Part shown: positions 53,180 to 60,803 of the stretch, piece by piece
How the letters are laid out: the number at the start of each line of letters is the position of its first letter
How positions within the stretch are numbered: position 1 is the first letter of the stretch
The notes under the pieces: generated by a model
The model's database searches: none
What the model saw: the letters and a program-made list of their open reading frames with translations, nothing else
What the model was told of the DNA's origin: nothing
Source of the DNA: Actinomadura alba
GTDB lineage: Bacteria > Actinomycetota > Actinomycetes > Streptosporangiales > Streptosporangiaceae
DNA: 64,000 nucleotides
NCBI RefSeq assembly: GCF_014323705.1
Contig: NZ_JABVEC010000002.1
Span: forward strand, 496,001-560,000
Direction: 5' to 3'
Position numbers and translations under genes: made by a program

Positions 53180-53674
53180 ATGATCCGCGTGTCGAGCCAG
53201 GAGCGGGCGAAGCTCATCCGCGAGCAGCTCATCCGGGAACTGCAGCGGGCCATGCAGCGCAACACCATGTGGACGGTACTGCTGCACAGCACCACCGCGA
53301 GCAAGGCCGGGATGAACGTCACCGACGCCCAATGCGTGAACCTCCTGGTGCTCGACGGCCCGATGACGCCGGGCCGGCTGGCGCAGGCGATGGGGATCAC
53401 CACGGGCGGGGCGATCACCGCGGTCATCGACCGACTGGAGAACGCGGGCTACGTCAAGCGCACCCGCGACCCCGACGACCGCCGCAGGGTCATCGTCGAG
53501 CCCGTCCCGGAGGCTGTGGAGAGGTTCGCGCGGTACTTCGAGCCGATCGCGCGGGCATCGGGGGAGAAGTTCGCGACCTTCAGTGACGATCAGCTGCGGG
53601 TGCTGCTGGACTTCGCTCACACCACCAGCGACGTCATGCCCGGCGTGATCAGGGAGATCCAGGAACTGCCGTAG
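53180..53674 (+). CDS. MarR-family transcriptional regulator
   Basis: 164 residues from ATG 53180 with GAGAGGA upstream; an earlier GTG-type start at 53144 lies before that site. The winged helix is MTPGRLAQAMGITTGGAITAVIDRLENAGYVKRTRDPDDRRRVIVEP, with the typical DDRRR wing. Flanking helices form the dimer interface. Its target is unknown. The last 26 bp overlap the convergent LysR gene, and the ribosome binding site can be hidden in a hairpin, which may allow extra control of its translation. Confidence 0.87.
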   Translation: MIRVSSQERAKLIREQLIRELQRAMQRNTMWTVLLHSTTASKAGMNVTDAQCVNLLVLDGPMTPGRLAQAMGITTGGAITAVIDRLENAGYVKRTRDPDDRRRVIVEPVPEAVERFARYFEPIARASGEKFATFSDDQLRVLLDFAHTTSDVMPGVIREIQELP

Positions 53675-54614
53675 CGCCGGCGGCCTCGGCCAAAGCGGTC
53701 ACGACGAGCGCGTCGAGCAGCGCGGTCGTGGCGGGCGGGTCGGGCGGCTCGCCGTACGTCGCGGCCATCACGCGCCGGATCGAGCCGGGCAGCCTGACGG
53801 CGCGCACACCGGGGTTGCGGGCGGCCGACAGGGCCAGCCCCGGCAGCGTGGCCACCCCCAGTCCCGCCGCGACGAGGGCCTGCACGGCGACGTAGTCGTC
53901 GGTCGTGAAGGACACCCGAGGCTGGAACCCGGCCTCCGCGCACATGTCGAGCAGGTGCATACGGCAGTGGTCGCACCCGGCGATCCACCGGCGGTCGCGG
54001 TGGGCGGCGAGGTCCCCGTCCCCGTGCTCGTGCCCGTCCTCCGGGTGCGGACCGGCGGGTGTGATCAGGTAGGTGGGCTCCGCCAAGAGCGGCCGGGTAC
54101 GGATGCCGTCCTCGAGCCGCAGACCGTGCCGCGGGTCGTGCCGCTGGGCGCCGCTGTCGTCGTCGTACTTGAAGATCACCGCGGCGTCGACCGTTCCGTC
54201 GCGCAGCATCCGCACGGCCTCCGGCGTCTCGGTCTCGACCAGCTGCAACTCCAGCCCCGGATGGTGGGCGGCCAACCGGGCCGCCGCGGCAGGGACGAAG
54301 GTGCCGAGGGCGGAGGGGAAGGCGGCCAGCCGTACCCGGCCCTGCCGGAGGCCGACGTGCGCCGCGAGTTCGGCCGACGCGGCGTCGAGCCGCCCGAGGA
54401 TCTCGGCGCCGCGCTCGGCGAGCAGCCGGCCCGCCTCGGTGAGGCGGATCCCCCGGCCGGCGCGCTGGATCAGCGTGGCGCCGGTCTCGGCCTCGAGCCT
54501 GGCCAGGTGGTGACTGACCGAAGGCTGGGAGTAGTGCAGCTCGCGGGCCGCGCCGGTCACCGATCCGGTGGCGGCGACGGCGACCAGGACGCGCAGGCGG
54601 ATGACGTCCAGCAT
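53649..54614 (-). CDS. LysR-family transcriptional regulator
   Basis: 321 residues. The N-terminal HTH is LRVLVAVAATGSVTGAARELHYSQPSVSHHLARLEAETGATLIQR. The effector domain follows from about residue 90. A His/Asp-rich stretch (GPHPEDGHEHGDGDLAAHRD, about 205-224) and a nearby CDHC pair are unusual and could bind metal. It is divergent from a cysteine-dioxygenase-like gene, with a LysR box between them, so control of that gene is likely. It overlaps the convergent MarR gene by 26 bp. Confidence 0.87.
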   Translation of the reverse strand: MLDVIRLRVLVAVAATGSVTGAARELHYSQPSVSHHLARLEAETGATLIQRAGRGIRLTEAGRLLAERGAEILGRLDAASAELAAHVGLRQGRVRLAAFPSALGTFVPAAAARLAAHHPGLELQLVETETPEAVRMLRDGTVDAAVIFKYDDDSGAQRHDPRHGLRLEDGIRTRPLLAEPTYLITPAGPHPEDGHEHGDGDLAAHRDRRWIAGCDHCRMHLLDMCAEAGFQPRVSFTTDDYVAVQALVAAGLGVATLPGLALSAARNPGVRAVRLPGSIRRVMAATYGEPPDPPATTALLDALVVTALAEAAGATAVPGSP

Positions 54615-54622
54615 GAGGACAA

Positions 54623-54641
54623 CATATCGATGTCATCTATG
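54623..54641. promoter_or_regulatory. LysR-type T-N11-A box
   Basis: CATA-N11-TATG (54623-54641) matches the ATA-N11-TAT layout of LysR recognition sites. It lies 9 bp upstream of the LysR start and about 42 bp upstream of the divergent gene. Confidence 0.5.
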
Positions 54642-54682
54642 AAAAAGGACAAGACTTGGCATTGGACCTATAAGTGGAGCGG

Positions 54683-55249
54683 ATGCAGGCTAGGAGTATG
54701 ACCCTCAACGGATCCGTCATTGCGCGACCAGGGCTGGAGCACCTCGTCGGCGGCGTGCGCGCCGCCGTCGACCGGCACGCCGGCTGGCAGCGCACCGCCT
54801 CGCTCGTCGCCGGTGTGCTCGAGGAGCGGCTGCCCGGCCCGGACATCCTCACCGTCGAGGAGCAGACCGGCGACCCGGCGGGCTACCAGAGCCACCTGCT
54901 CCACGTGGAGCCGGACGGCTCCTTCTCCGTACTCGCCGTAGTGTGGCGGACCGGCCAGGTGACGGCGATCCATGATCACGTGACCTGGTGCGTGGTGGGC
55001 GTGCTGCGCGGCGTCGAGCATGAGGAGCGGTTCGAGTGCCCCACCGGCGACCATCTCGTACGGGTCGGTGAGAGCGCCAACGCGGAGGGCTCGGTGACCG
55101 GCTTCGCCCCGCCGGGCGACATCCACCGGGTGTGCAACCCGAACCAGCTGACGACCATCTCCCTGCACGTCTACGGAACCGACGTCTCCCGGATCGGCTC
55201 CAGCGTCCGCCGGGAGTACGACCTGCCGATCAGGTCGGCCGGGCGTTGA
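54683..55249 (+). CDS. Cysteine dioxygenase-like cupin protein
   Basis: 188 residues from ATG 54683; GTG 54674 and ATG 54698 are in frame and also possible. The cupin metal site is visible as AIHDHVTWCVVGVLRG (HxH) and GDIHRVCNP (third His), the 3-His arrangement of cysteine dioxygenases. These oxidise cysteine or related thiols to sulfinic acids. The divergent LysR gene and shared LysR box suggest thiol-responsive control. A close relative acting on 3-mercaptopropionate is possible. Confidence 0.8.
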   Translation: MQARSMTLNGSVIARPGLEHLVGGVRAAVDRHAGWQRTASLVAGVLEERLPGPDILTVEEQTGDPAGYQSHLLHVEPDGSFSVLAVVWRTGQVTAIHDHVTWCVVGVLRGVEHEERFECPTGDHLVRVGESANAEGSVTGFAPPGDIHRVCNPNQLTTISLHVYGTDVSRIGSSVRREYDLPIRSAGR

Positions 55250-55298
55250 CCGGCCTCAGGACGTCGTCGAGCGTCTCCGCGAGCAGCCCGGGTACCCG

Positions 55299-55862
55299 TC
55301 ACGGGCGGCGCCCGAGCAGGGCCACGAGCCGGTCCTGGGTGCTCGCCGACTCGGCTACGTCTACGGGGGCGGCGAAGATGCCGAGGCCCTGCCAGTCGCC
55401 GATCCGCGACTCGGCGCCGTCGTACACCATCGCGACCAGGTCCTCGTCCATCGCGTCGTCGGCACCGATGCCCCGGGCGAGGTCCCACGCGTGCACGGTG
55501 AGGTCCATGGTCATCTGCCACGCGTACTCGGCCGCCGGAGTCAGGCCGCCGGTGGTGTACACCGAGCCGTCCAGCGCGCCCCGCCGGTGAAAGGCGACCT
55601 TCGACTCCGCCGCGGCCTGCTCCCAGGCCCCGACCGGATCGGTGCCGAGGACGTCGCCGTCGAACCGGTCGCCGACCTCGGCCAGGGTCGCGCCGCGCAG
55701 GAGCAACGGCGCCCACAGGTGCTCGCTCGTTAGGTGGTCGACCAGATCGCGCACCGTCCAGTCGGTGCACGGCGTGCCGGCCGACCACTGTTCGTCCTTC
55801 ACCTGGTGCACCCGGCGGTCGAACTCCGCGAGCGCCTTGTCGAACGCGTCGAGCTGCTTCAT
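55299..55862 (-). CDS. TIGR03086 / mycothiol-dependent maleylpyruvate isomerase N-terminal-like protein
   Basis: 187 residues of the DinB/MDMPI four-helix fold. Family motifs are PCTDWTVRDLVDHLTSEHLW and MDLTVHAWDLARGIG, with His39, His44 and His131-region residues in the positions used for metal binding. Such proteins are numerous in actinomycetes and are thought to be mycothiol-dependent transferases or isomerases. It converges on the cysteine-dioxygenase-like gene, which also handles thiols, but no direct link is shown. The exact reaction is unknown. Confidence 0.83.
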   Translation of the reverse strand: MKQLDAFDKALAEFDRRVHQVKDEQWSAGTPCTDWTVRDLVDHLTSEHLWAPLLLRGATLAEVGDRFDGDVLGTDPVGAWEQAAAESKVAFHRRGALDGSVYTTGGLTPAAEYAWQMTMDLTVHAWDLARGIGADDAMDEDLVAMVYDGAESRIGDWQGLGIFAAPVDVAESASTQDRLVALLGRRP

Positions 55863-55989
55863 GCCTCTACCACCTTTGTCCGCCGCGACCCTCTAGCCAC
55901 ACCTGCCCAATGCCGCCCGCCTTCATTCGACGAGAGTGGTTGCGCGAGGCCGCGACCGTTGATCGCGGACTCGTCGTGATCATCAGCCA

Positions 55990-56205
55990 GTGAGCCGGTT
56001 GTCGGCAGGGCCCCATGAAGTGCGTCGCAAGGAAGAGCAGAGCCACTATGACGAGCACGCCGAACGTGCGAGACGGCTGGATGTGCTCCAGCGGGCCGAG
56101 AATGAGTTCGACCCGATTCCGTTCGACGTGGAGGCGGCGAGGATCTACGGCCGGGTGTCAGCGGCCGTGGTCGCCGGCGGCCGTAAGCCGCGGCGCAGCG
56201 CGAAC
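55990..56205 (+). pseudogene. VapC (PIN-domain toxin) remnant
   Basis: The frame reads RLSAGPHEVRR then RARRLDVLQRAENEFDPIPF and DVEAARIYGRVSAAVVAGGRKPRR, which fits the middle and late part of VapC-type PIN domains. The start of the domain, with the first catalytic Asp, is missing. After GGRKPRRS the frame enters the 25-bp dispersed repeat (NNCMIT) twice and loses similarity where the last PIN helices should be. No VapB partner lies upstream. This is a decayed toxin gene, cut at the repeat. Confidence 0.65.
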
Positions 56206-56221
56206 AACTGCATGATCACGG
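56200..56221 (+). repeat. 25-bp dispersed repeat, single copy
   Basis: GCGAACAACTGCATGATCAC plus GG, identical to the palindrome arm at 47347 over 22 bases; the last three bases differ by a shift. It marks the point where the VapC remnant ends. Confidence 0.8.
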
Positions 56222-56262
56222 GCGAGGATCTCGCCATCTCGGGTGGTACACGCGCGAGGTGC

Positions 56263-56287
56263 GCGAACAACTGCATGATCACGGCGG
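56263..56287 (+). repeat. 25-bp dispersed repeat, single copy
   Basis: All 25 bases match the right arm of the 47322-47371 palindrome. It is in the same orientation as, and 63 bp from, the copy at 56200. Confidence 0.85.
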
Positions 56288-56449
56288 TGGTGGGGGGGCT
56301 GGCGGCGAAGGGAGCGGGGCGCGACTGAGACGATCAAAGATTGGGGTAGGCATAGGTGCCCGGATGCTTGATCGTCTCCCGTGGGGGCGTTCTTCGTCAC
56401 TTGGTGGAGGCGTCGCCCCGGTGCTCGGTGCTCGGTGCTCGGTGCTTGG

Positions 56450-57646
56450 TCAGCGGGTGGCGATGATGGCGGAACCGTGGCCGAACAGGCCCTGGGTTAC
56501 GGCGATGCCGACCCGGGGGTTCTTCACCTGGCGGCCCTCGGCTTCCCCGCGCAGTTGCCAGGTGAGCTCGCAGACCTGCGCGATCGCCTGGGCCGGGACG
56601 GCCTCGCCGAACGAGGCCAGTCCGCCGCTCGGGTTGACGGGCAGCCGCCCCCCGAGGGCCGTCGCCCCCGAGCGCAGCAGGTGCTCCGCGTCGCCTTCGG
56701 GACACAGGCCGATGTCCTCGTACCAGTCGAGCTCCAGCGCGGTCGACAGGTCGTAGACCTCCGCCAGCGACAGATCCTCCGGCCCGACGCCCGCCTCCTC
56801 GTACGCGGCGTGCGCGATCGCCGAGCGGAACGGGCGCTGCGGCTCCGGCACGGTCATCGTCGAGTCGGTGGCGAAGTCGGGCAGGTCGATGACGGTCTTG
56901 GGAAACGTCGGGGTCACCGTCGACACGGCCGAGATCCGCACCGGATCCGGCACGCCGTGCGCGCGGGCGAAATCGAGTGACGACACCACGACCGCCGCGC
57001 CGCCGTCGCTGGTCGCGCAGATGTCCAGCAGCCGGAGCGGATCGGCCACCACCGCGGACGCCTGCACGTCCTCGGCGGTGACCTCCTTGCGGTAGCGGGC
57101 GTTTGGATTGGCCAGGCCGTGCCGGGCGTTCTTCACCTTCACGGCGGCGAAGTCGTCGAGCGTGGCGCCGTGGACGGCCATCCGGCGCCGCGCGTACAAC
57201 GCGAAGTACATCGGGTTGGTCGCGCCCAACAGGCGGAACCGCAGCCAGTCCGGATCGTTCGGCCGATCCCCGCCGACGGGCTTGAAGAAGCCCTTCGGCG
57301 CCGCGTCCGCCCCGACCATCAGCGCCACGTCGCACAGGCCGGCCAGAATCCGCGCCCGTGCGATGTCGATGGCCTGGGCGCCCGAGGCGCACGCCGCGTA
57401 GCAACTCGCCACCCGGGCCCCCGACCAGCCGAGTGCCTGCGCGAACGTCGCGCCCGCGACGAAGCCCGGATAGCCGTTGCGGATCGTGTCAGCTCCTACG
57501 ACGTACTGGATGTCACGCCGGCTCAGGCCGGCGTCGGCGAGCGCCGCCCGGGTGGCCACCAGGCCGTACTCCACGAAGTCGCGGCCCCACTTGCCCCACG
57601 GGTGCATCCCGGCGCCGAGCACCGCGATCTCTGTGCTCGTGCTCAT
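56450..57646 (-). CDS. Thiolase-superfamily lipid-transfer protein, paired with DUF35
   Basis: 398 residues. CYAACASGAQAIDIARARILAG keeps a Cys (Cys86) at the thiolase nucleophile position, unlike the two other thiolase-like proteins here. The C-terminal loop QGLFGHGSA lacks the second catalytic Cys. AEVYDLSTALELDWYEDIGLC and NPSGGLASFGEAVPAQ are typical of SCP2-thiolase/Ltp proteins. The upstream same-strand gene encodes a single DUF35 protein, the layout seen for thiolase-like aldolases such as Ltp2 with ChsH2. The start codon lies inside a dispersed repeat. Confidence 0.85.
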   Translation of the reverse strand: MSTSTEIAVLGAGMHPWGKWGRDFVEYGLVATRAALADAGLSRRDIQYVVGADTIRNGYPGFVAGATFAQALGWSGARVASCYAACASGAQAIDIARARILAGLCDVALMVGADAAPKGFFKPVGGDRPNDPDWLRFRLLGATNPMYFALYARRRMAVHGATLDDFAAVKVKNARHGLANPNARYRKEVTAEDVQASAVVADPLRLLDICATSDGGAAVVVSSLDFARAHGVPDPVRISAVSTVTPTFPKTVIDLPDFATDSTMTVPEPQRPFRSAIAHAAYEEAGVGPEDLSLAEVYDLSTALELDWYEDIGLCPEGDAEHLLRSGATALGGRLPVNPSGGLASFGEAVPAQAIAQVCELTWQLRGEAEGRQVKNPRVGIAVTQGLFGHGSAIIATR

Positions 57647-57685
57647 TGGCTCGCTCCGCTCGCCGGTTCGCGGGCGCTTTGACGC
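57642..57685 (-). repeat. 44-bp dispersed repeat, copy 2, containing a start codon
   Basis: Reverse complement of the 49396-49439 element with three mismatches in 44 bases. Its CAATGAG provides the ATG of the thiolase-like gene (57646), and the GAGCGGAGCGAG before it is the only ribosome binding site candidate. Confidence 0.8.
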
Positions 57686-57760
57686 GGCGGCTTCCCTCGT
57701 CGCTCCGGTCGCAGGCTCCCTGCGCTCCTCAGTCCAGCCACCGCGCGCCCGCTCACAGTG

Positions 57761-57782
57761 CTCATGGGCTCGCTCCGCTCGC
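57761..57782 (-). repeat. Dispersed repeat, partial copy overlapping a stop codon
   Basis: On the minus strand it reads GCGAGCGGAGCGAGCCCATGAG. It encodes the last residues (ASGASP) and stop of the DUF35 gene, so the repeat has altered or supplied the C-terminus. Confidence 0.6.
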
Positions 57783-58223
57783 TCCGTTGACGGGGCGCCA
57801 TTGCCAGATCAGGTATTCGGCCTCGTCGTCCGCGTAGAGCGTGCCGACGGTGAGCTCGACCTCCATCCCGACGGCAAGGTCGTCGACGCCGATGCCGGGG
57901 ACGACCTGGCCGAGCACGACGATGCGCTCCTCCTCGAGCTCCACCGCGGCGATCGCATACGGCCGGAACGGCTCCTCCGCCACGTGCGGGGGCGGCGGCC
58001 GGTACCGGTTGCCGGCGTACGACCAGATGCGCCCGCGAGCGGACAGCGGGTGCTCTTCCAGCTCGGATCCGTCCTTGGGGCCGGTGCAGGCGGGGTTGCG
58101 GCAGGCGAGCTCGTTGCGCGGGAAGTACGGCGTCCCGCAGCTCGTACAGCGGGTGCCGACCAGCCGCACGGGATCGGTGGTGAACCAGCCGTCCACGGCG
58201 GGACGTCGCACAAGCCTGCCCAC
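57762..58223 (-). CDS. DUF35 OB-fold/zinc-ribbon acyl-CoA-associated protein
   Basis: 153 residues from GTG 58223, preceded by AAGGAGG. The zinc ribbon is TRCTSCGTPYFPRNELACRNPAC (four Cys, about 24-46), followed by an OB fold with GRIWSYAGNRYRPPPPH and YAIAAVELEEERIVVLGQVV. Proteins of this type bind the CoA substrate for a thiolase-like partner, here most likely the gene downstream at 56450. A near-perfect KstR-like operator is 33 bp upstream of the start. The last few residues come from a dispersed repeat. Confidence 0.87.
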   Translation of the reverse strand: MGRLVRRPAVDGWFTTDPVRLVGTRCTSCGTPYFPRNELACRNPACTGPKDGSELEEHPLSARGRIWSYAGNRYRPPPPHVAEEPFRPYAIAAVELEEERIVVLGQVVPGIGVDDLAVGMEVELTVGTLYADDEAEYLIWQWRPVNGASGASP

Positions 58224-58255
58224 GCGGCCTCCTTGACCAAGCGACCGCTCAAATC

Positions 58256-58269
58256 TATAACACGTTCTA
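58256..58269. promoter_or_regulatory. Near-consensus KstR-like operator upstream of DUF35 gene
   Basis: On the minus strand TAGAACGTGTTATA, one base from TAGAACGTGTTCTA and an exact match to TnnAACnnGTTnnA. It is the best site in the window. Confidence 0.6.
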
Positions 58270-58303
58270 CTTTGCCGGGAAGGAGGGTGACTCGAGTGCG
58301 ACC

Positions 58304-58328
58304 GCGAACAATTGCAAGATCACGGTGG
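58304..58328 (+). repeat. 25-bp dispersed repeat, diverged copy
   Basis: 22 of 25 bases match the palindrome arm (changes at unit positions 9, 14 and 23). It lies between the DUF397 and DUF35 genes. Confidence 0.7.
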
Positions 58329-58371
58329 GGGAGAGGGGGGTGCGGGTGGTGTCGGGGTTGGTTTGGTGTGG

Positions 58372-58638
58372 CTATGCGTGGTCGTTCGACTTGATGGCGG
58401 TGACGAAGGTGGCCCATTCGGTTGCCGTGAAGGCGAGCTTGGGGCCGTCGGGGTTCTTGGAGTCGCGGACCGCGATCGCGCCGGGCAGTCCGGCGACCTC
58501 GACGCATTGGCCGCCTTGGCCGCTGCTGCGGTTGCTCTTGCGCCACTGTGCGGCGGCGACTTCGACGCAATCCTCGCCGCCCTGTCCGCTGTGGCTGCTC
58601 TTGCGCCAGTGCATGGCGGGCAGGTCCAATTCGCTCAT
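58372..58638 (-). CDS. DUF397 protein with internal duplication
   Basis: 88 residues from ATG 58638, whose ATGA overlaps the stop of the XRE gene. DUF397 units normally have one WRKSSxSxxxGxxCVEVA block; here it occurs twice (MHWRKSSHSGQGGEDCVEVA and AQWRKSNRSSGQGGQCVEVA). The usual IAVRDSKNPDGPKLAFTATEWATFV follows. DUF397 proteins pair with XRE/DUF5753 regulators in streptomycete-type actinomycetes (WhiJ/BldB-like systems) and are thought to modulate or antagonise them. Confidence 0.88.
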   Translation of the reverse strand: MSELDLPAMHWRKSSHSGQGGEDCVEVAAAQWRKSNRSSGQGGQCVEVAGLPGAIAVRDSKNPDGPKLAFTATEWATFVTAIKSNDHA

Positions 58639-59462
58639 CTGAGGTCCTCCACAGCCTTCACGATCCTCTTGTGGGACTCGCTGCGGGACAGCGCCGCCCC
58701 GGTGACCAGGTCGAACCGTACAGCGCACTCCGTCACCGTGTCCGACTCCTCGATGACCTGGCCGATGCCGGGTCCCTCCTGGTACAGGATCTCCGTGCCG
58801 TCACCAAGCCGCAAGAGGGTGAACTTGCCGTCCAGGCCGGCGTAGGTGACCGACGTGAACGGCAGCACCCGCACCTGGATATGTGGAGACTCGGCGAACT
58901 CCGCCAGCCGCGTGAGCTGCTCGCGCATCACCTCGGGACCGCCGACCGGGCGGTGCAGGACGGCCTCGTCGAGCACAAAGGAGGCGTGCGGCGGCTTCTC
59001 TCGGCGCAGGATCTCCTGTTGCTCTAGGCGGGCGGCCACCCGCTCGTCCAGTGCATCGGACGAGAGCGAAGGATTCATGACCGCTCGGATGTAGGGCTCG
59101 ATCTGAAGCAGGCCAGGGACAAGCTGCGCCACGAAGGAACGGATGAGCGCCGCCTCTCTCTGCAATTCCATGTACCTGGGAAACCCGGGCAGCAGGACGC
59201 GGCGTCTGGTTGCTCGCTTGATGGATTTCCACAGGCGGTGGAAGCCGCCGTCGCTGTCGAAGTAGGTGTCGAGGTCGATGGCGAACTCCTCGGAGGGGGA
59301 CTTCTCCGCGAGTTCGACCTGGCCGATCCACTGTGGTGAGCAGCCGAGTGACTCGGCGAGCTGGTTCATCGACAGGCCGGCCTTGTTGCGGTACGTACGG
59401 AGCTCGGCGCCGAAGTGGCCGATGAGGGAGTCAGGATCGGGATCGCGCTGAGGACGGGGCAT
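58635..59462 (-). CDS. XRE-family regulator with DUF5753
   Basis: 275 residues from ATG 59462, with CGGAGAG upstream; GTG 59483 is a less likely start. The N-terminal HTH is LRTYRNKAGLSMNQLAESLGCSPQWIGQVELAEKSPS (about 22-58). The DUF5753 domain (about 90-270) includes QLVPGLLQIEPYIRAVM and IQVRVLPFTSVTYAGLDGKFTLLRL. It forms an operon with the DUF397 gene (4-bp overlap). Such pairs influence development and antibiotic production in Streptomyces; the effect here is unknown. Confidence 0.9.
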   Translation of the reverse strand: MPRPQRDPDPDSLIGHFGAELRTYRNKAGLSMNQLAESLGCSPQWIGQVELAEKSPSEEFAIDLDTYFDSDGGFHRLWKSIKRATRRRVLLPGFPRYMELQREAALIRSFVAQLVPGLLQIEPYIRAVMNPSLSSDALDERVAARLEQQEILRREKPPHASFVLDEAVLHRPVGGPEVMREQLTRLAEFAESPHIQVRVLPFTSVTYAGLDGKFTLLRLGDGTEILYQEGPGIGQVIEESDTVTECAVRFDLVTGAALSRSESHKRIVKAVEDLR

Positions 59463-59666
59463 GGGGCTCTCCGAAATCTCCACCCGAGGCCTGGTTGGTG
59501 TGAGCCAAGGGTGGGTTGCGTTCGAGCTGATCGAGGTTCATTGCGCAGCGTAATCGCGTCACGACACTCTGGTCACTGAAACGGCGAAGTCGCATACGCG
59601 GCCGGAGCAGGGCTTCCAATGGGCAGCCTGCCGGTCGGTCTCGAACCCCCCAATGGAAGGACCGCC

Positions 59667-60098
59667 ATGACGTTATTGCGGGAATCGGTGGCCCTCCCCA
59701 CGCTTTTCTCGTGGTCGGTGGTCACCCGCTGCGATGGTGCGGTGCTTCTGGGCGCGGTCGGGGTCACTGATGAGGAGCAACGCGCCTTGGCGGGGCTCGG
59801 GGATGCGTTGCGGGAAGCGCCGGCCGGGGCTCGTGGCCTCGTTCACCGGGTGATGCTCAGCTTCGCCAGGTGCGGTTACGTGTACGAGAGCCTGATAGCC
59901 CGCGCCGCCCTCGACCCCCGCAGCGGCGCGATCGTGTGGGAGCAATTCCCCCGCGGCTCATTCGGCAGGCTCAACCTCCTTTTCGGCGAGACGGATGACT
60001 CGATTCCTCCGGAGGCACTCGCGGCCGGACTCGCGGATCTGGAAGCCGACCGCGAAGTACGAGCGCTTGCGGAGCCGTACCAACACGGACGGCTTTAG
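59667..60098 (+). CDS. Hypothetical protein
   Basis: 143 residues from ATG 59667, which has AAGGA seven bases upstream. No known family was recognised. It is soluble with mixed alpha/beta content: PTLFSWSVVTRCDGAVLLGAVGV suggests two strands, and EEQRALAGLGDALREAP and PPEALAAGLADLEADREV suggest helices. Similar small genes often sit divergent from XRE/DUF397 pairs in actinomycetes, as here, so a link to that regulator is possible. Confidence 0.65.
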   Translation: MTLLRESVALPTLFSWSVVTRCDGAVLLGAVGVTDEEQRALAGLGDALREAPAGARGLVHRVMLSFARCGYVYESLIARAALDPRSGAIVWEQFPRGSFGRLNLLFGETDDSIPPEALAAGLADLEADREVRALAEPYQHGRL

Positions 60099-60100
60099 GC

Positions 60101-60421
60101 ATGGGCGTGCTCTGGGTGCCCGACCTCGTGTGGCCACCGGTGCCGAAGAGCCTGCACCGGGCGGAACCCCAACTGGTGCCGGGCCGCGTGCCCACTGATC
60201 GTCCGGCAGGGGAAGGCCGGACCAGCGGCGGCACGGCCGTCCCCCCGGGTCGTGCCGCCGCGCCCCTCGTACGGCCCCGCGTCAACGGGACATCCTCTGC
60301 CGGAGCGCCGGGCCGTACGAGCCTGCGGAACCGGTGCCGTGTCCGCGACCTCTTCTCGTTCCGGCGGCTCGGCGCCGGGCCTGCCCGGCCACACGCTCAA
60401 AGGACACGGAGGACCGACTGA
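60101..60421 (+). CDS. Doubtful small open frame
   Basis: 106 codons from ATG 60101, three bases after the preceding stop, ending just before the next start. The product is Pro/Arg-rich with no recognisable fold and codon bias is weaker than in neighbours. There is no good ribosome binding site. It may be non-coding spacer of about 320 bp; it is listed because spacing would suit an operon. Confidence 0.25.
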   Translation: MGVLWVPDLVWPPVPKSLHRAEPQLVPGRVPTDRPAGEGRTSGGTAVPPGRAAAPLVRPRVNGTSSAGAPGRTSLRNRCRVRDLFSFRRLGAGPARPHAQRTRRTD

Positions 60422-60422
60422 A

Positions 60423-60671
60423 ATGCCCCATCAACACCACCTCAGTGACCGGGACCGTGAGGCGCTCCATCTGGCTCATGACCTTCGGATCCGGATGGCG
60501 GAATGGATGTCGGACCGTGGCCTCGCCGGGACGCCGGTGGTCTCGCCTTACATTGACCCCTCGGGGCTGCCGAGCGTGCTGGTGCAGCTGAACTCTTACG
60601 TCGCCCGCGCCATGGTGCTGAGCCTTGGCGAGACCTCAGTGACAGGTCCACGGAGATCACCGACCCGGTAG
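60423..60671 (+). CDS. Small hypothetical protein
   Basis: 82 residues from ATG 60423, preceded by GGAGG at a rather long spacing. The N-terminal half is helical (HHLSDRDREALHLAHDLRIRMAEWMSDRG). The next part, TPVVSPYIDPSGLPSVLVQLNSYVARAM, looks like a small beta unit. No family recognised. It lies downstream of the hypothetical gene at 59667 on the same strand and may belong with it. Confidence 0.5.
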   Translation: MPHQHHLSDRDREALHLAHDLRIRMAEWMSDRGLAGTPVVSPYIDPSGLPSVLVQLNSYVARAMVLSLGETSVTGPRRSPTR

Positions 60672-60803
60672 AGGCGGTAAGCGTTCACCGCGTCCTGCAA
60701 GGCGGCATACCAACTGGTCGGTCACCTCGCTAATGTGGGACCGAGCCTGATTCGGTGGGCTGCCGGCGCAGCACGTCGTGCGAACAAGGGAAGGAACCGG
60801 TAC

